A stretch of DNA of 64,000 bases. It comes from JADLHS01 sp044225555 (GTDB lineage Bacteria; Verrucomicrobiota; Verrucomicrobiia; Limisphaerales; JADLHS01). The position numbers were made by a program, and so were the translations under genes. Every line of letters starts with the position of its first letter. Position 1 is the stretch's first letter. The stretch covers positions 124,001 to 188,000 of the forward strand of contig JBGAIM010000011.1 of NCBI GenBank assembly GCA_044225555.1. Direction: 5' to 3'. A model generated the notes under the pieces. The model was given only the letters and a program-made list of their open reading frames with translations, searched no databases and was not told the DNA's origin. Shown here one piece after another: positions 46,259-55,397 of the stretch.

Positions 46259-48592
46259 ATGAACCTGAGGATCAGCGCCAGAACCTTTCCCTTTCTCCTG
46301 CTCGCCACGGTCGCGACCACCCTGGCCCAACCGGCCACGCCCGTGCCGGACAAAATTACTTGCGCCATAGCGGATCGGCAGGACTTCCAAATTCCAGATC
46401 GGTTGCAGTTCTCTGGATGGATGGGAGCGCGGATTGTCGCCAACGAAAGCAATCGCTTGGTTAAACTCGATCCGGCGCGACTGCTGGAAGGCTACCGCAA
46501 ACGCCCGGGCCGGCAGTCATGGGATGGTGAGCACGTCGGCAAATGGCTGCATGCCGCTACCCTAGCGTGGGTTTACACCGGCGATCCAGCCTTGCGCAAG
46601 AAACTCGATGACACTGCCGCAGAACTCTGCAAGTGCCAGTTGGAAGACGGTTACCTGGGCACCTACGAGGAAAAGGATCGCTGGACCGATTGGGATGTGT
46701 GGGCGCACAAATACAACTTGATCGGTCTGATCACTTACATGCGCTACACCGGAAACATGTCGCCACTGCCGACCTGCCAGCGAATGGCGGATTTACTTTG
46801 TCAGACCTTCGGCGACCAACCGGGCCAGCGCGACATCATCAAGGCCGGGCATCACGTGGGCATGGCGCCGACCAGCGTTCTAGAACCGATGATCTTGCTT
46901 TATCGGCTCACCCGGGAGCCACGCTATCTCGATTTCTGCAAATATATTCTCCGCTCGTGGGAGCAACCCTACGGCCCGCATATCGTTTCCACGCTGCTGA
47001 CCGTGAAGCGGGTGGACAAAGTCGGCAACGGCAAAGCCTATGAAATGCTCTCCTGCCTGAATGGTGCGCTGGAATACTACCGCACGGTCGGTGACCAGAA
47101 GATTCTCGACGCCTGCCTGAATGCTTGGCAGGACATCGTGAATAATCGCCTCTACCTCACTGGGGCGGCAAGTTATGGCGAGCTTTTCCATGACGACTAC
47201 GACCTGCCCAATGTCGCCAACGTGGGCGAAACGTGCGTCACCGTGACCTGGCTTCAGTTCAACGCACAACTGCTGCGTCTCACCGGCGAGGCGCGTTTCG
47301 CCGAGCAATTGGAGCATGTGGTCCTGAATCAATTGTTCGGCGCACAGAAATGCGATGGCTCGGCCTGGGGTTATTACGTGCAAATGGAAGGCAAGAAGCC
47401 CTACAGCGATTCCTTGGACGGACACTGCTGCCTGTCCAGTGGCCCGCGCGGTGTGGCGCTGATCCCCACTTTTGCCGTCAGCACTGACGCGGACGGCGTG
47501 GTGCTGAATCTATACGATGCCGGTACTGCCCGGCTCAAGCTGCGCGACGGAACCCAGGTTTCACTCGTCACCACAACGCGGTATCCCAGCGACGGGCGGA
47601 TACAAATCACCGTGGCTCCCGCTGCCCCGAAATCATTTGCCGTCAAGGTGCGGATTCCTGCGTGGTGTCGGTCGTCTTCCATTTCGGTCAATGGCAGCAA
47701 GTTGGTCGCGAAGCCCGCCGCCGATGGCTACGTCGCCATCCAAAGAACTTGGACTTCGGGCGACAAAATCGAACTCAACTTCCCGCTGGAACCTCGGGTC
47801 GTCGTTGGCGATCACCTCAATCAGGGAAAGTTAGCGCTGCAATATGGCCCGCTTGTCTTGTGTGCCGACCAAGCGTTGCTGCCGGGTCAAGTCAAGAGCC
47901 TCGCCTCGCTCACCATTGCCAATCCGGAACTCTCCGCGCTCGCCGTCACCCCGGAGCCGGCATCAGACCCGTTGAAAACCTGGCCGGGCGCGCAGGTTTT
48001 CCGGATCAACACGAAGGACCGCAAGACCGGCGCGCCAGTCGAAGTCCGCTTTATTCCCTTTGCGGATGCGGGCGGTACTGGATCGAGCTACAAGGTCTGG
48101 CTGCCTCTGCCGCGTCTGGCAAGCGGCAACCTATTGGTGGAAGGAACAGAGAGTCGTTCCCGCTTGGGAAACCAGCCCGGTTCCATCATTGATGAGGAAC
48201 TCCAAAGTGCGGTGGTGACCTTCGATAATCAGCCAGCGAAAGAGGATTGGTTTGCCGTGACGCTTGATGCGCCGGTCAGCTTGCGCCGGGTGGTCTATAT
48301 GCATGGGAGGAATTTCCATGACGGAGGCTGGTTTGATACCAGCGCGGGCAAGCCCAAGGTGCAAATCCAACGTGCAAAAGACGGCGCATGGGAGACCATT
48401 GGCGAACTGGCGGATTACCCCGCCACGACGTCCACCGATAACGCGAATCTCAAGTCCGGTCAGGGGTTCACGCTTAAGCTGGCGAGTCCCGTGGAGGCCC
48501 TGGCCGTTCGCGTCCTAGGTGTTCCGGCGTGCGGTGACAATCCGAAGCAAAGCTTTTCATCTTGTGCGGAACTGCAGGCGTTTGCTCCATGA
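46259..48592 (+). CDS. Secreted GH127-like beta-L-arabinofuranosidase (DUF1680)
   Basis: A 777-residue exported enzyme (signal to about residue 23, TTLAQP). The alpha/alpha barrel includes GYRKRPGRQSWDGEHVGKWLHAA and HKYNLIGL. The GH127 active-site Zn ligands appear as E324 and C326 (GETCVTVTW) and C390-C391 (GHCCLSSGPRG); in the characterised enzyme HypBA1 the equivalent cysteine acts as nucleophile. It should release L-arabinofuranose from plant glycans or extensin-type chains. It begins the sugar operon: its stop overlaps the kinase start (ATGA). Confidence 0.88.
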   Translation: MNLRISARTFPFLLLATVATTLAQPATPVPDKITCAIADRQDFQIPDRLQFSGWMGARIVANESNRLVKLDPARLLEGYRKRPGRQSWDGEHVGKWLHAATLAWVYTGDPALRKKLDDTAAELCKCQLEDGYLGTYEEKDRWTDWDVWAHKYNLIGLITYMRYTGNMSPLPTCQRMADLLCQTFGDQPGQRDIIKAGHHVGMAPTSVLEPMILLYRLTREPRYLDFCKYILRSWEQPYGPHIVSTLLTVKRVDKVGNGKAYEMLSCLNGALEYYRTVGDQKILDACLNAWQDIVNNRLYLTGAASYGELFHDDYDLPNVANVGETCVTVTWLQFNAQLLRLTGEARFAEQLEHVVLNQLFGAQKCDGSAWGYYVQMEGKKPYSDSLDGHCCLSSGPRGVALIPTFAVSTDADGVVLNLYDAGTARLKLRDGTQVSLVTTTRYPSDGRIQITVAPAAPKSFAVKVRIPAWCRSSSISVNGSKLVAKPAADGYVAIQRTWTSGDKIELNFPLEPRVVVGDHLNQGKLALQYGPLVLCADQALLPGQVKSLASLTIANPELSALAVTPEPASDPLKTWPGAQVFRINTKDRKTGAPVEVRFIPFADAGGTGSSYKVWLPLPRLASGNLLVEGTESRSRLGNQPGSIIDEELQSAVVTFDNQPAKEDWFAVTLDAPVSLRRVVYMHGRNFHDGGWFDTSAGKPKVQIQRAKDGAWETIGELADYPATTSTDNANLKSGQGFTLKLASPVEALAVRVLGVPACGDNPKQSFSSCAELQAFAP

Positions 48593-49578
48593 ACATTGGA
48601 AGGAAAACAAACTCGCGCTTGGCCAAGCCGGCGGTCCTCGTGATCGGCAGCTCAAACACCGACCTGATCATCAAGGCGGCGAGAATTCCCAAACCCGGCG
48701 AAACGATTCTCGGTGGCGAATATGCCCAAGCGGCGGGCGGCAAAGGTGCCAATCAAGCCGTGGCCGCCGCCCGCGCTGGCGGGGCAGTCACGTTCATCGC
48801 GCGCGTTGGCTGTGACACAAATGGGGAGCAGGCGGTGGCTGGTTTTGCCGCAGATGGCATCAACGTGAGGCATGTGATTCGCGACCGGACGCGTCCGTCA
48901 GGTGTAGCGCTCATCCTCGTTGACCAGCACGGCGAGAACAGCATCGCGGTGGCTTCGGGCGCGAATGACAAGTTGAGTCCAGCCGATGTGCGCAAAGCGA
49001 AGGCTGCGTTCCGCCGGGCGCGCGTCGTTCTGCTCCAACTGGAGACGCCCTTGAAAACTGTCCTGGCGTCGGTTGCGCTTGCCGCCACCGCGGGGGTGCG
49101 AGTAGTCCTGAATCCCGCGCCCGCCCAGCCATTGCCCGCCCAACTACTCAAGCGCGTTTACGTGCTGACCCCAAACGCGAGTGAGGCCGAATTGCTCACA
49201 AACGTGGTGGTGCGCAACCAAGTCACGGCAGCCCGAGCCGCCGAAAACCTTCTGGCGCAGGGTGCGCAAAACGTAATCATCACGATGGGTGCGCGCGGAG
49301 CGTTTGTGAGTGGAAAAGGCGTTCGGCAGATGATTCCCGGATTCAAAGCGAACGCCGTGGATGCCACGGGAGCGGGCGATGTTTTCAACGGCGCACTGGC
49401 CGTCGCGCTGGCCGAGGGGCGGTCGGTGCTGGAGGCCGCGCGTTTTGCCAGCGCGGCGGCAGCCATTTCCGTGACCCGCTTCGGTGCGCAACCTTCCGCA
49501 CCGACCCGCCGGGAGATCGAAGCTATGCTCGCCACGGGAAAAGTCTCCTCCGCGTCGAAAGTGCGTCGCCGAAAATGA
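48589..49578 (+). CDS. rbsK: Ribokinase-family sugar kinase
   Basis: A 329-residue PfkB-family kinase phosphorylating ribose or a related sugar after import. Family signatures are AGGKGANQAVAAARAGG near the N-terminus and VDATGAGDVFNGALAVALAEG with the catalytic Asp. A basic tail ends it. ATGA overlaps at both ends tie it to the GH127 gene and the binding-protein gene. True substrate could be another pentose. Confidence 0.88.
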   Translation: MNIGRKTNSRLAKPAVLVIGSSNTDLIIKAARIPKPGETILGGEYAQAAGGKGANQAVAAARAGGAVTFIARVGCDTNGEQAVAGFAADGINVRHVIRDRTRPSGVALILVDQHGENSIAVASGANDKLSPADVRKAKAAFRRARVVLLQLETPLKTVLASVALAATAGVRVVLNPAPAQPLPAQLLKRVYVLTPNASEAELLTNVVVRNQVTAARAAENLLAQGAQNVIITMGARGAFVSGKGVRQMIPGFKANAVDATGAGDVFNGALAVALAEGRSVLEAARFASAAAAISVTRFGAQPSAPTRREIEAMLATGKVSSASKVRRRK

Positions 49579-50567
49579 ACCTGTCCATCCAACCTATGAA
49601 ACAGCAGCCGTTATCAAATACTGTCGCGAGCCTGGCGCTCGCCTTGTCGCTGGGTGCGCTCGCCATGTTGAGCGGCGGTTGCGGCAAATCCAGCACCACC
49701 AACAACAGATCTGCACCCGGCAAACCCAAAGTCGCATTGGTCATGAAATCACTGGCGAATGAATTCTTCAGCACGATGGCGGAGGGGGCGAAGAAACATC
49801 AGGCCGCCCATGCCGCCAGTTATGATCTCGTCGTCAACGGCATCAAGAACGAAACCGATCTCGCGGAGCAGGTCAACCTCGTGGAGCAGATGATCGCGCA
49901 GCAGGTCAACGCCATCGTCATCGCCCCGGCGGACTCGAAAGCGCTGGTGACCGTGCTCAAGCACGCCAAGGAGGCGGGTATCCTGGTGGTGAACATTGAC
50001 AACAAACTCGATGCCGACGTGCTCACCCAGGCGAATCTCAAAGTGCCATTCGTCGGCCCGGACAATCGTGCCGGGGCGCGCAAAGTGGGGGAAGCGCTCG
50101 CGAAGCAACTCAAAGCGGGTGACAAGGTGGCCATTATTGAAGGCATCCCGACCGCCTTCAACGGCCAGCAACGCCGGCTCGGGTTTGAGGACGCGATGAA
50201 CGCGGCCGGCGCCAACATCGTGAGCGTTCAAAGCGGCCGGTGGGAAATGGAAACCGCCAACAACGTCGCCAGCGCGATGCTCAGCGAGCATGCCGACCTC
50301 AAGGCCATTCTGTGCGCGAACGACAACATGGCCCTGGGCGCGGTGTCCGCTATTCAAGCGGCCGGGAAGACCGGAAAAGTCCTGGTCGTGGGCTTCGACA
50401 ACATCAGCGCCGTACGTCCCTTGCTCGACAAGGGACAGGTGGTAGCCACGGCCGATCAGCACGGTGATCAACTCGCCGTGTTCGGCATTGAAGCCGCGTT
50501 GAAAATCTTGAAGGGCGAGGCCCCGCCCGCGGACCAGACCACGGCCGTGGATGTCGTAACGAAGTAA
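49575..50567 (+). CDS. rbsB: Sugar-binding lipoprotein of an RbsABC-type importer
   Basis: A 330-residue type I periplasmic binding protein. A signal peptide with lipobox LSGGC (C36) anchors it as a lipoprotein. PKVALVMKSLANEFFSTMAEGAKK, NAIVIAPADSKALV, FVGPDNRAGAR and AILCANDNMALGAVSAI are typical of ribose/xylose/galactose binders. It should present the sugar to the permease-kinase fusion. Confidence 0.9.
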   Translation: MNLSIQPMKQQPLSNTVASLALALSLGALAMLSGGCGKSSTTNNRSAPGKPKVALVMKSLANEFFSTMAEGAKKHQAAHAASYDLVVNGIKNETDLAEQVNLVEQMIAQQVNAIVIAPADSKALVTVLKHAKEAGILVVNIDNKLDADVLTQANLKVPFVGPDNRAGARKVGEALAKQLKAGDKVAIIEGIPTAFNGQQRRLGFEDAMNAAGANIVSVQSGRWEMETANNVASAMLSEHADLKAILCANDNMALGAVSAIQAAGKTGKVLVVGFDNISAVRPLLDKGQVVATADQHGDQLAVFGIEAALKILKGEAPPADQTTAVDVVTK

Positions 50568-50576
50568 ATTCCTGTC

Positions 50577-52103
50577 ATGACCCTCGCTCCTCAGCTCTTG
50601 CAGGTCACCCGATTACAGAAGAGCTACAATGTGCCCGTGTTGGTGGACTTTAGCTTCACTTTGCAACGCGGAGAAGTTCATGCGTTGGTCGGCAGCAATG
50701 GCGCGGGCAAATCCACTTTCGCGCGCATTCTCGCCGGCCTGACCGAGCGCGATGGCGGCGACATTCAACTAGAAGGTCGCCCCCATCATCCCATCTCCAA
50801 GCGGGAGGCGGAACACGCCGGAGTCATCATGGTGCTGCAGGAACTCAATGTGATCCCGACCATGAGCATCGCGGAAAACATTTTTCTCAACCGGCTGCCG
50901 CGCCGTGGTGGCTTCCTCCGCTTCGCCAATCTCCACAAGGAGGCTCGCAAAGCCCTCGCCCGAGTGGGGCTCGGGGAGGTCGATCCCGACACGCCCGCAG
51001 GCTTCCTGGGGGTGGGTCAACAGCAGTTGGTAGAAATTGCCGGCGCGTTGTCGCAAAACTGCCGGCTGCTCATTCTGGATGAACCGACGGCGGCGCTGAC
51101 CGACCCCGAGATCGAGCAACTGTTTGGAAACATCCGACAACTCCAAAACGAGGGTGTGGGGATCATCTACATCAGCCACCGGATGGATGAGATCCGGCGG
51201 ATCGCCGATCGCATCACCGTAATGCGCGATGGCCGCGCCGTGGCCACGCACCAGGGCAACAACGTCACACCCGTGGGCCTCGTCCGCGAAATGGTCGGAC
51301 ACGACTTGCCGGAGCGAAAGAACGTGGTCGAGCGTCCCGTGGGAGAAGTCGCGTTGCGGGTGCGCAACTTGCACGCGGGCGACCAGGTGCGCGACGTGAG
51401 CTTTGAAGTGCGACGCGGCGAAATTCTGGGCCTCGCGGGGCTGATCGGCTCTGGTCGCACTGAAACCTTGCGCGCGATCTTCGGCGCCGATGCCAAGGAC
51501 AGCGGTGAGATTCTCGTTGGAGAGCAACCGGTGATTATCCGCCAACCCGCCGACGCGCTGCGCGCTGGAATTGGGCTGGTGCCGGAGGACCGCAAACAAG
51601 ATGGGCTGCTGCTGCCCCAATCCATCCGGGTCAACACCACTCTCAGCACCATTCACCAGCACGCCAACGCTGTGGGTTGGTTGAACGCCCGCGCTGAAAC
51701 CAAAACCACCGAGGCTTTTTGCGGCCGATTGCAGGTGCAATGCTCCTCCAATGAGCAGGCCATTGGCGAGTTGAGCGGCGGCAACCAGCAGAAAGTGGTC
51801 ATCGCGCGTTGGCTCGCACGGGATTGTCGCATCCTGTTGTTCGACGAGCCAACGCGGGGGATTGACATGGCTGCCAAACACACCATCTACCAGTTGCTGC
51901 GCGACCTGGCCGGTGAAGGGAAGGCCGTCCTGGTCGTTTCGAGCGACTTGGTGGAACTGATGTCACTCTGCGACCGACTCCTCGTCATGTCGCAAGGATG
52001 CATTACGGCCGAGTTTGCCCCGGATGAATGGACGCAGGAAAAGATCACCCGGGCGGCATTCAGCGGTTATCTTGACCAGAACAAGACCGCCCTCAACTCA
52101 TGA
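50577..52103 (+). CDS. rbsA: Sugar ABC transporter ATPase with two nucleotide-binding domains
   Basis: A 508-residue RbsA/XylG/AraG-type ATPase. NBD1 has Walker A GSNGAGKST, signature LGVGQQQLVEIAGAL and Walker B LLILDEPTAAL. NBD2 has the usual degenerate Walker A GLIGSGRTET, signature LSGGNQQKVVIARWL and ILLFDEPTRGIDM. It lies 9 bases after rbsB and overlaps the permease-kinase gene (ATGA). Confidence 0.93.
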   Translation: MTLAPQLLQVTRLQKSYNVPVLVDFSFTLQRGEVHALVGSNGAGKSTFARILAGLTERDGGDIQLEGRPHHPISKREAEHAGVIMVLQELNVIPTMSIAENIFLNRLPRRGGFLRFANLHKEARKALARVGLGEVDPDTPAGFLGVGQQQLVEIAGALSQNCRLLILDEPTAALTDPEIEQLFGNIRQLQNEGVGIIYISHRMDEIRRIADRITVMRDGRAVATHQGNNVTPVGLVREMVGHDLPERKNVVERPVGEVALRVRNLHAGDQVRDVSFEVRRGEILGLAGLIGSGRTETLRAIFGADAKDSGEILVGEQPVIIRQPADALRAGIGLVPEDRKQDGLLLPQSIRVNTTLSTIHQHANAVGWLNARAETKTTEAFCGRLQVQCSSNEQAIGELSGGNQQKVVIARWLARDCRILLFDEPTRGIDMAAKHTIYQLLRDLAGEGKAVLVVSSDLVELMSLCDRLLVMSQGCITAEFAPDEWTQEKITRAAFSGYLDQNKTALNS

Positions 52104-53737
52104 AGTTCAAAGCCAAGAAACTGATTGAATACGTAGCCATGCTCGGGATCTGGCTCGGCTTGGTGTTGCTCTTTGGCCTGTTGAGCGACAATTTTCTCAG
52201 CCCGCGCACGTTCGTGACCCTGGCCAATCGCATTCCCGCGCTCGCGGTGATTGCGGCGGGCATGACGCTGGTGCTCATCATTGGCGGCATTGATCTATCG
52301 GTCGGTTCGGTGCTCGGCCTGTGCGGGGCGGTGGTGGGGCTGGCGCTGGTTAATTTTCACGTGCCATTCTGGGCGGCGATTTTACTCGGGCTTGGAACCG
52401 GACTGGTGGCCGGCACTTTGAACGGCGTGGTTAGTGTGGGCCTTGGCATTCCTTCGTTCATTGTCACGTTGGGCATGTTGGAGATCGCGCGCGGTCTGGC
52501 CTATCTCACGACGCACTCGCAGACCAAATACATCGGCAGCGCCGTGGAAGGCCTGGCCGCCCCGGTCCCTGGTCTGGCGGTTTCGCCAGCCTTTCTTCTG
52601 GCTGTCGCGGTGATTGTGATCGGACAAGTAGTGCTGTCACGCACAGTATTCGGTCGCTACCTCGTAGCGATTGGCACGAACGAACAAGCGGTTCGGCTGG
52701 CCGGAATCAATCCTAAGCCAGCCAAGATTGCAGTCTTCGCGCTACTGGGTTTGCTGACCGGACTGGGCGGCGTTTTCTACACCTCTCGGCTTGGCTCCTC
52801 CGACCCGAACGCGGGTGTGGGCCTGGAACTTTCGGCCATCGCGGCGGTGGTCATAGGCGGGACGAGTTTGATGGGCGGACGCGGTTCCGTGGTGAATACT
52901 TTTTTCGGCGTGCTGATCATCGCAACCTTGGAGGCGGGGCTGGCCCAAGTGGGGGCGTCGGAGCCAACCAAGCGCGTCATCACCGGTTTGGTGATCGTCA
53001 GTGCCGTGGTCCTCGATGCTTGGCGACATCACCTGACCGGCAAACGCTTTTTGTTGTTGAAGCATTTATTCTCCTGGACGCCCTCGCCACGGCCCCCGAA
53101 CCCCGCCCAGCAGGTGGTCGAGCGCGAACGGGTGCGGATCGCCCGCGACATTCACGACGAAATCGGCGCGAATCTGACGCAGATTGCGCTGTTGAGCGAA
53201 CTGGCCAAGAGCGATCTGGCCAAGCCCGAACAAGCCAAGGGACACATGGACGAAGTGTTCCGCACGGCCCAGTCGTTGACGCGTTCGCTGGATGAAATCG
53301 TTTGGGCGGTAAACCCCGCCGGCGACACCGTGGAACAATTCGCGACCCATCTCTGCACCTTCGCGCCTCGTTTCCTGGAATCGGCCGGCGTGCGCTGCCG
53401 ACTCGATGTCCCCGACGAATTGCCGGCTATTACCTTGCCAGCCAGCGTGCGACACCATCTGCATCTGGGCGTGAAAGAATCTCTGCACAACATCGCCAAG
53501 CACGCTCACGCCACGGAAGTGTGGTTGCACATGAAACTCGCCCCCGACACGATCACGTTGACCTTGGAGGACAATGGCCGCGGATTCGAGCCCGGCTCGG
53601 ACACCAACCCGGGCGCCGACGGCCTGGCGAACTTGCGGCAGCGCATGAAGGAGATTGGCGGGTCCTTTGAGCAACAGAGCCAATCCGGCCACGGGACCTG
53701 CACGACCCTCGTGGCACCATTGAAGAGTGATGAGTAA
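52100..53737 (+). CDS. RbsC-type sugar permease fused to a HisKA_3 histidine kinase
   Basis: A continuous 545-residue frame. Residues 1-316 form a full-length RbsC-type permease: LIIGGIDLSVGSVLGL, the cytoplasmic loop AIGTNEQAVRLAGI (190-203) and VIGGTSLMGGRGSVVNTFFG are family landmarks. A short linker (317-338, Pro-rich) leads to a NarL-type kinase. It has dimerisation/H-box ERVRIARDIHDEIGANLTQ with H352, N-box near N464 (KESLHNIAKHAH), G1 box DNGRGF (491-496) and G2 ADGLANLRQRM. The kinase has no sensor of its own, so the transporter is probably the input. The response regulator follows after 91 bases. I see no sign of frameshift or missing stop. Confidence 0.92.
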   Translation: MKFKAKKLIEYVAMLGIWLGLVLLFGLLSDNFLSPRTFVTLANRIPALAVIAAGMTLVLIIGGIDLSVGSVLGLCGAVVGLALVNFHVPFWAAILLGLGTGLVAGTLNGVVSVGLGIPSFIVTLGMLEIARGLAYLTTHSQTKYIGSAVEGLAAPVPGLAVSPAFLLAVAVIVIGQVVLSRTVFGRYLVAIGTNEQAVRLAGINPKPAKIAVFALLGLLTGLGGVFYTSRLGSSDPNAGVGLELSAIAAVVIGGTSLMGGRGSVVNTFFGVLIIATLEAGLAQVGASEPTKRVITGLVIVSAVVLDAWRHHLTGKRFLLLKHLFSWTPSPRPPNPAQQVVERERVRIARDIHDEIGANLTQIALLSELAKSDLAKPEQAKGHMDEVFRTAQSLTRSLDEIVWAVNPAGDTVEQFATHLCTFAPRFLESAGVRCRLDVPDELPAITLPASVRHHLHLGVKESLHNIAKHAHATEVWLHMKLAPDTITLTLEDNGRGFEPGSDTNPGADGLANLRQRMKEIGGSFEQQSQSGHGTCTTLVAPLKSDE

Positions 53738-53766
53738 CCCAGGATTATCGCGAGCGACCGCCAGAA

Positions 53767-53807
53767 TTGACGACTGTGACGGTTTGAAGATATAAGAACC
53801 TTGGTTC
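53767..53807 (+). promoter_or_regulatory. Promoter and operator-like dyad of the response regulator gene
   Basis: TTGACG (53767-53772), 18-base spacer and TATAAG (53791-53796) form a good sigma-70 promoter. GAACC-TT-GGTTC (53796-53807) overlaps the expected transcription start about 20 bases before the ATG, a typical position for an operator. Confidence 0.6.
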
Positions 53808-53828
53808 GCCGCCGATACGATTCAAATC

Positions 53829-54458
53829 ATGCCGATCTCGATTGCCATTGTGGAAGATGACCGCGGCGTGCGCGCGAGCCTGCTCGGCATGCTTCAACGG
53901 GCGGCGGACTGCCGGTGCGTTGGCGACTTTGGCTCCGCGGAGGAAGGGCTGCGAAAGCTCCCCTCGCTGCGGCCAGACGTGATCCTGATGGACATCAACC
54001 TGCCTGACATGAGCGGCGTGGAGTGTGTGCGCCAATTAAGCCAGTTGCTTCCGGCCACCCGGATACTGATGCTGACCGTACAGGAAGACCCGGACTCCAT
54101 TTTCAACTCGCTCGCGGCCGGAGCTTCCGGCTATCTGCTTAAACCCGTTCGCGCTGCCGAATTGGTGGCCGCCGTCAAAGACGTCTTTGGAGGTGGAGCC
54201 CCGATGACGAGCATCATCGCTCGCAAAGTTGTCCGGTCGTTCAAGCAGGCGGGAACGTCGCCGCGCGATGAAACGGAGAGTCTCTCGCCACGGGAGCAAG
54301 GCGTGCTGGACGCTCTGGCCAAGGGCTACAGCTACAAGGAAACCGCCGATCTGCTGGGCATCAGTTACAGCACGGTGCATACGCACATCGAGCGAATTTA
54401 CCAAAAACTCCATGTCCAGTCGCGCGGCCAGGCCGTGGCGAAGTACCTGGGGGCTTGA
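53829..54458 (+). CDS. NarL/LuxR-family response regulator
   Basis: A 209-residue regulator. The receiver domain (1-120) has acidic pocket EDD (9-11), phosphoacceptor D55 (ILMDINLPDMSG), the conserved Thr in ILMLT and the Lys in YLLKPV. The GerE-type helix-turn-helix (about 150-200) reads LSPREQGVLDALAKGYSYKETADLLGISYSTVHTHI. This family pairs with HisKA_3 kinases such as the one fused to the permease directly upstream. A likely target is the repeated dyad found at 46203, 54513 and 55123. Confidence 0.93.
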   Translation: MPISIAIVEDDRGVRASLLGMLQRAADCRCVGDFGSAEEGLRKLPSLRPDVILMDINLPDMSGVECVRQLSQLLPATRILMLTVQEDPDSIFNSLAAGASGYLLKPVRAAELVAAVKDVFGGGAPMTSIIARKVVRSFKQAGTSPRDETESLSPREQGVLDALAKGYSYKETADLLGISYSTVHTHIERIYQKLHVQSRGQAVAKYLGA

Positions 54459-54511
54459 AGCCAGAACGCGCAACGTGAGATTCTGACCGTTCCTACACGG
54501 CGGATTCGCGG

Positions 54512-54539
54512 CTATCGGCAGTTTTGCCGACTACCACGC
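54512..54539 (+). promoter_or_regulatory. Repeated dyad motif, copy 2 (before the lipoprotein gene)
   Basis: The 28 bases here are identical to 55122-55149 and share the 19-base core ATCGGCAGTTTTGCCGACT with 46203-46221. It lies 69 bases before the ATG at 54608. Confidence 0.7.
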
Positions 54540-54607
54540 TGGAGGAAGTTCGTGAACCTAACCGCATGACATTTCCCTTTTTTCGGAGAGTTCACCGAAG
54601 CCAACCA

Positions 54608-54895
54608 ATGAAAACAATTCTCGGACTGCTCTCAATGTTCGCGCTGGCCGGTTTGCTCGTCGGTTGCGGCAACTCCGCAGACTCGAAACGCCCGTCAGCA
54701 CCGGACCCGGCAACGCAACCGGAAGCCCAGGCCGCCCTATTCGAGCGCACGTGCGAGCGCGTGAAAGTCTTGATCGCCAACAAGGACTACAAGCAGGGAC
54801 AGGAAGCTCTCAATCTGTTTAAGAATTACAAATTGACACCCGAACAGCAGAAGATTGTGGATCAACTCCAGTCTCAAATTCCGAAAGCCAACTGA
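54608..54895 (+). CDS. Small lipoprotein of unknown function
   Basis: A 95-residue protein with a lipoprotein signal (hydrophobic stretch, lipobox LLVGC near residue 20) followed by a Pro-rich linker and a helical domain (FERTCERVKVLIANKDYKQGQEALNLFKNY). No family recognised. ATG at 54608 gives a normal signal length; ATG at 54566 would add 14 residues. It is preceded by the repeated dyad. Confidence 0.75.
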   Translation: MKTILGLLSMFALAGLLVGCGNSADSKRPSAPDPATQPEAQAALFERTCERVKVLIANKDYKQGQEALNLFKNYKLTPEQQKIVDQLQSQIPKAN

Positions 54896-55397
54896 GTTCA
54901 AAGGAACACTGCGAACAGACGTTCGGGTGCGGTCAAAGTAACCGCCAGAATCAGCGGAGCGCTCGCCCTGCCTGCATGAGTCCCCTCGACGACAAAGTGC
55001 TCTGGAAAGGGAAGCGTCCTGGGTCGAATGCCGAGAGGGTTCCTCGCAACAGGTCACAAGTCACTTCACCAGATGGCGGCAGGATTCCGCCGACTCGATA
55101 TTCACTTACCGGCCTTTGGGCCTATCGGCAGTTTTGCCGACTACCACGCAAGCGAAAGTCGTTTAGGTTTCATACATCACTAAAGCAAACCGGTGCCTGA
55201 ACTGTCGCCGGTTGGTCAATTAGTGCGCAAGCCCCAAAACTAGCAAGACGCCGAATGAAAGTGATTTCAAACAACGACCTCAACGTCGCCCGGCGCAAAG
55301 CGTCGCAAACGCCTCCCAGTTTTCCGCACAGCAACCTGTCACCCAAGTGACCATCCCTAGTCCACACCAACAACAAAACCTGTAAAACGACACATCC
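54896..55397. other. Non-coding region with regulatory motif
   Basis: Five hundred bases without a supported gene. It contains the third copy of the dyad motif (55122-55149), which lies about 250 bases before the next ATG, leaving a long leader rich in direct CAAC-type sequence near 55360-55390. No riboswitch or tRNA was recognised. Confidence 0.5.
55122..55149 (+). promoter_or_regulatory. Repeated dyad motif, copy 3 (before the four-repeat protein gene)
   Basis: Identical over 28 bases to 54512-54539. The core is TCGGCA-4-TGCCGA. The long perfect identity beyond the dyad suggests either duplication of a promoter region or a larger binding site. Confidence 0.7.

Noticed and set aside
52980..53130. 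Permease-kinase junction as a possible frameshift or sequencing artefact
   Set aside because: The frame is continuous, both domains are complete, and the Pro-rich linker has normal codon use.
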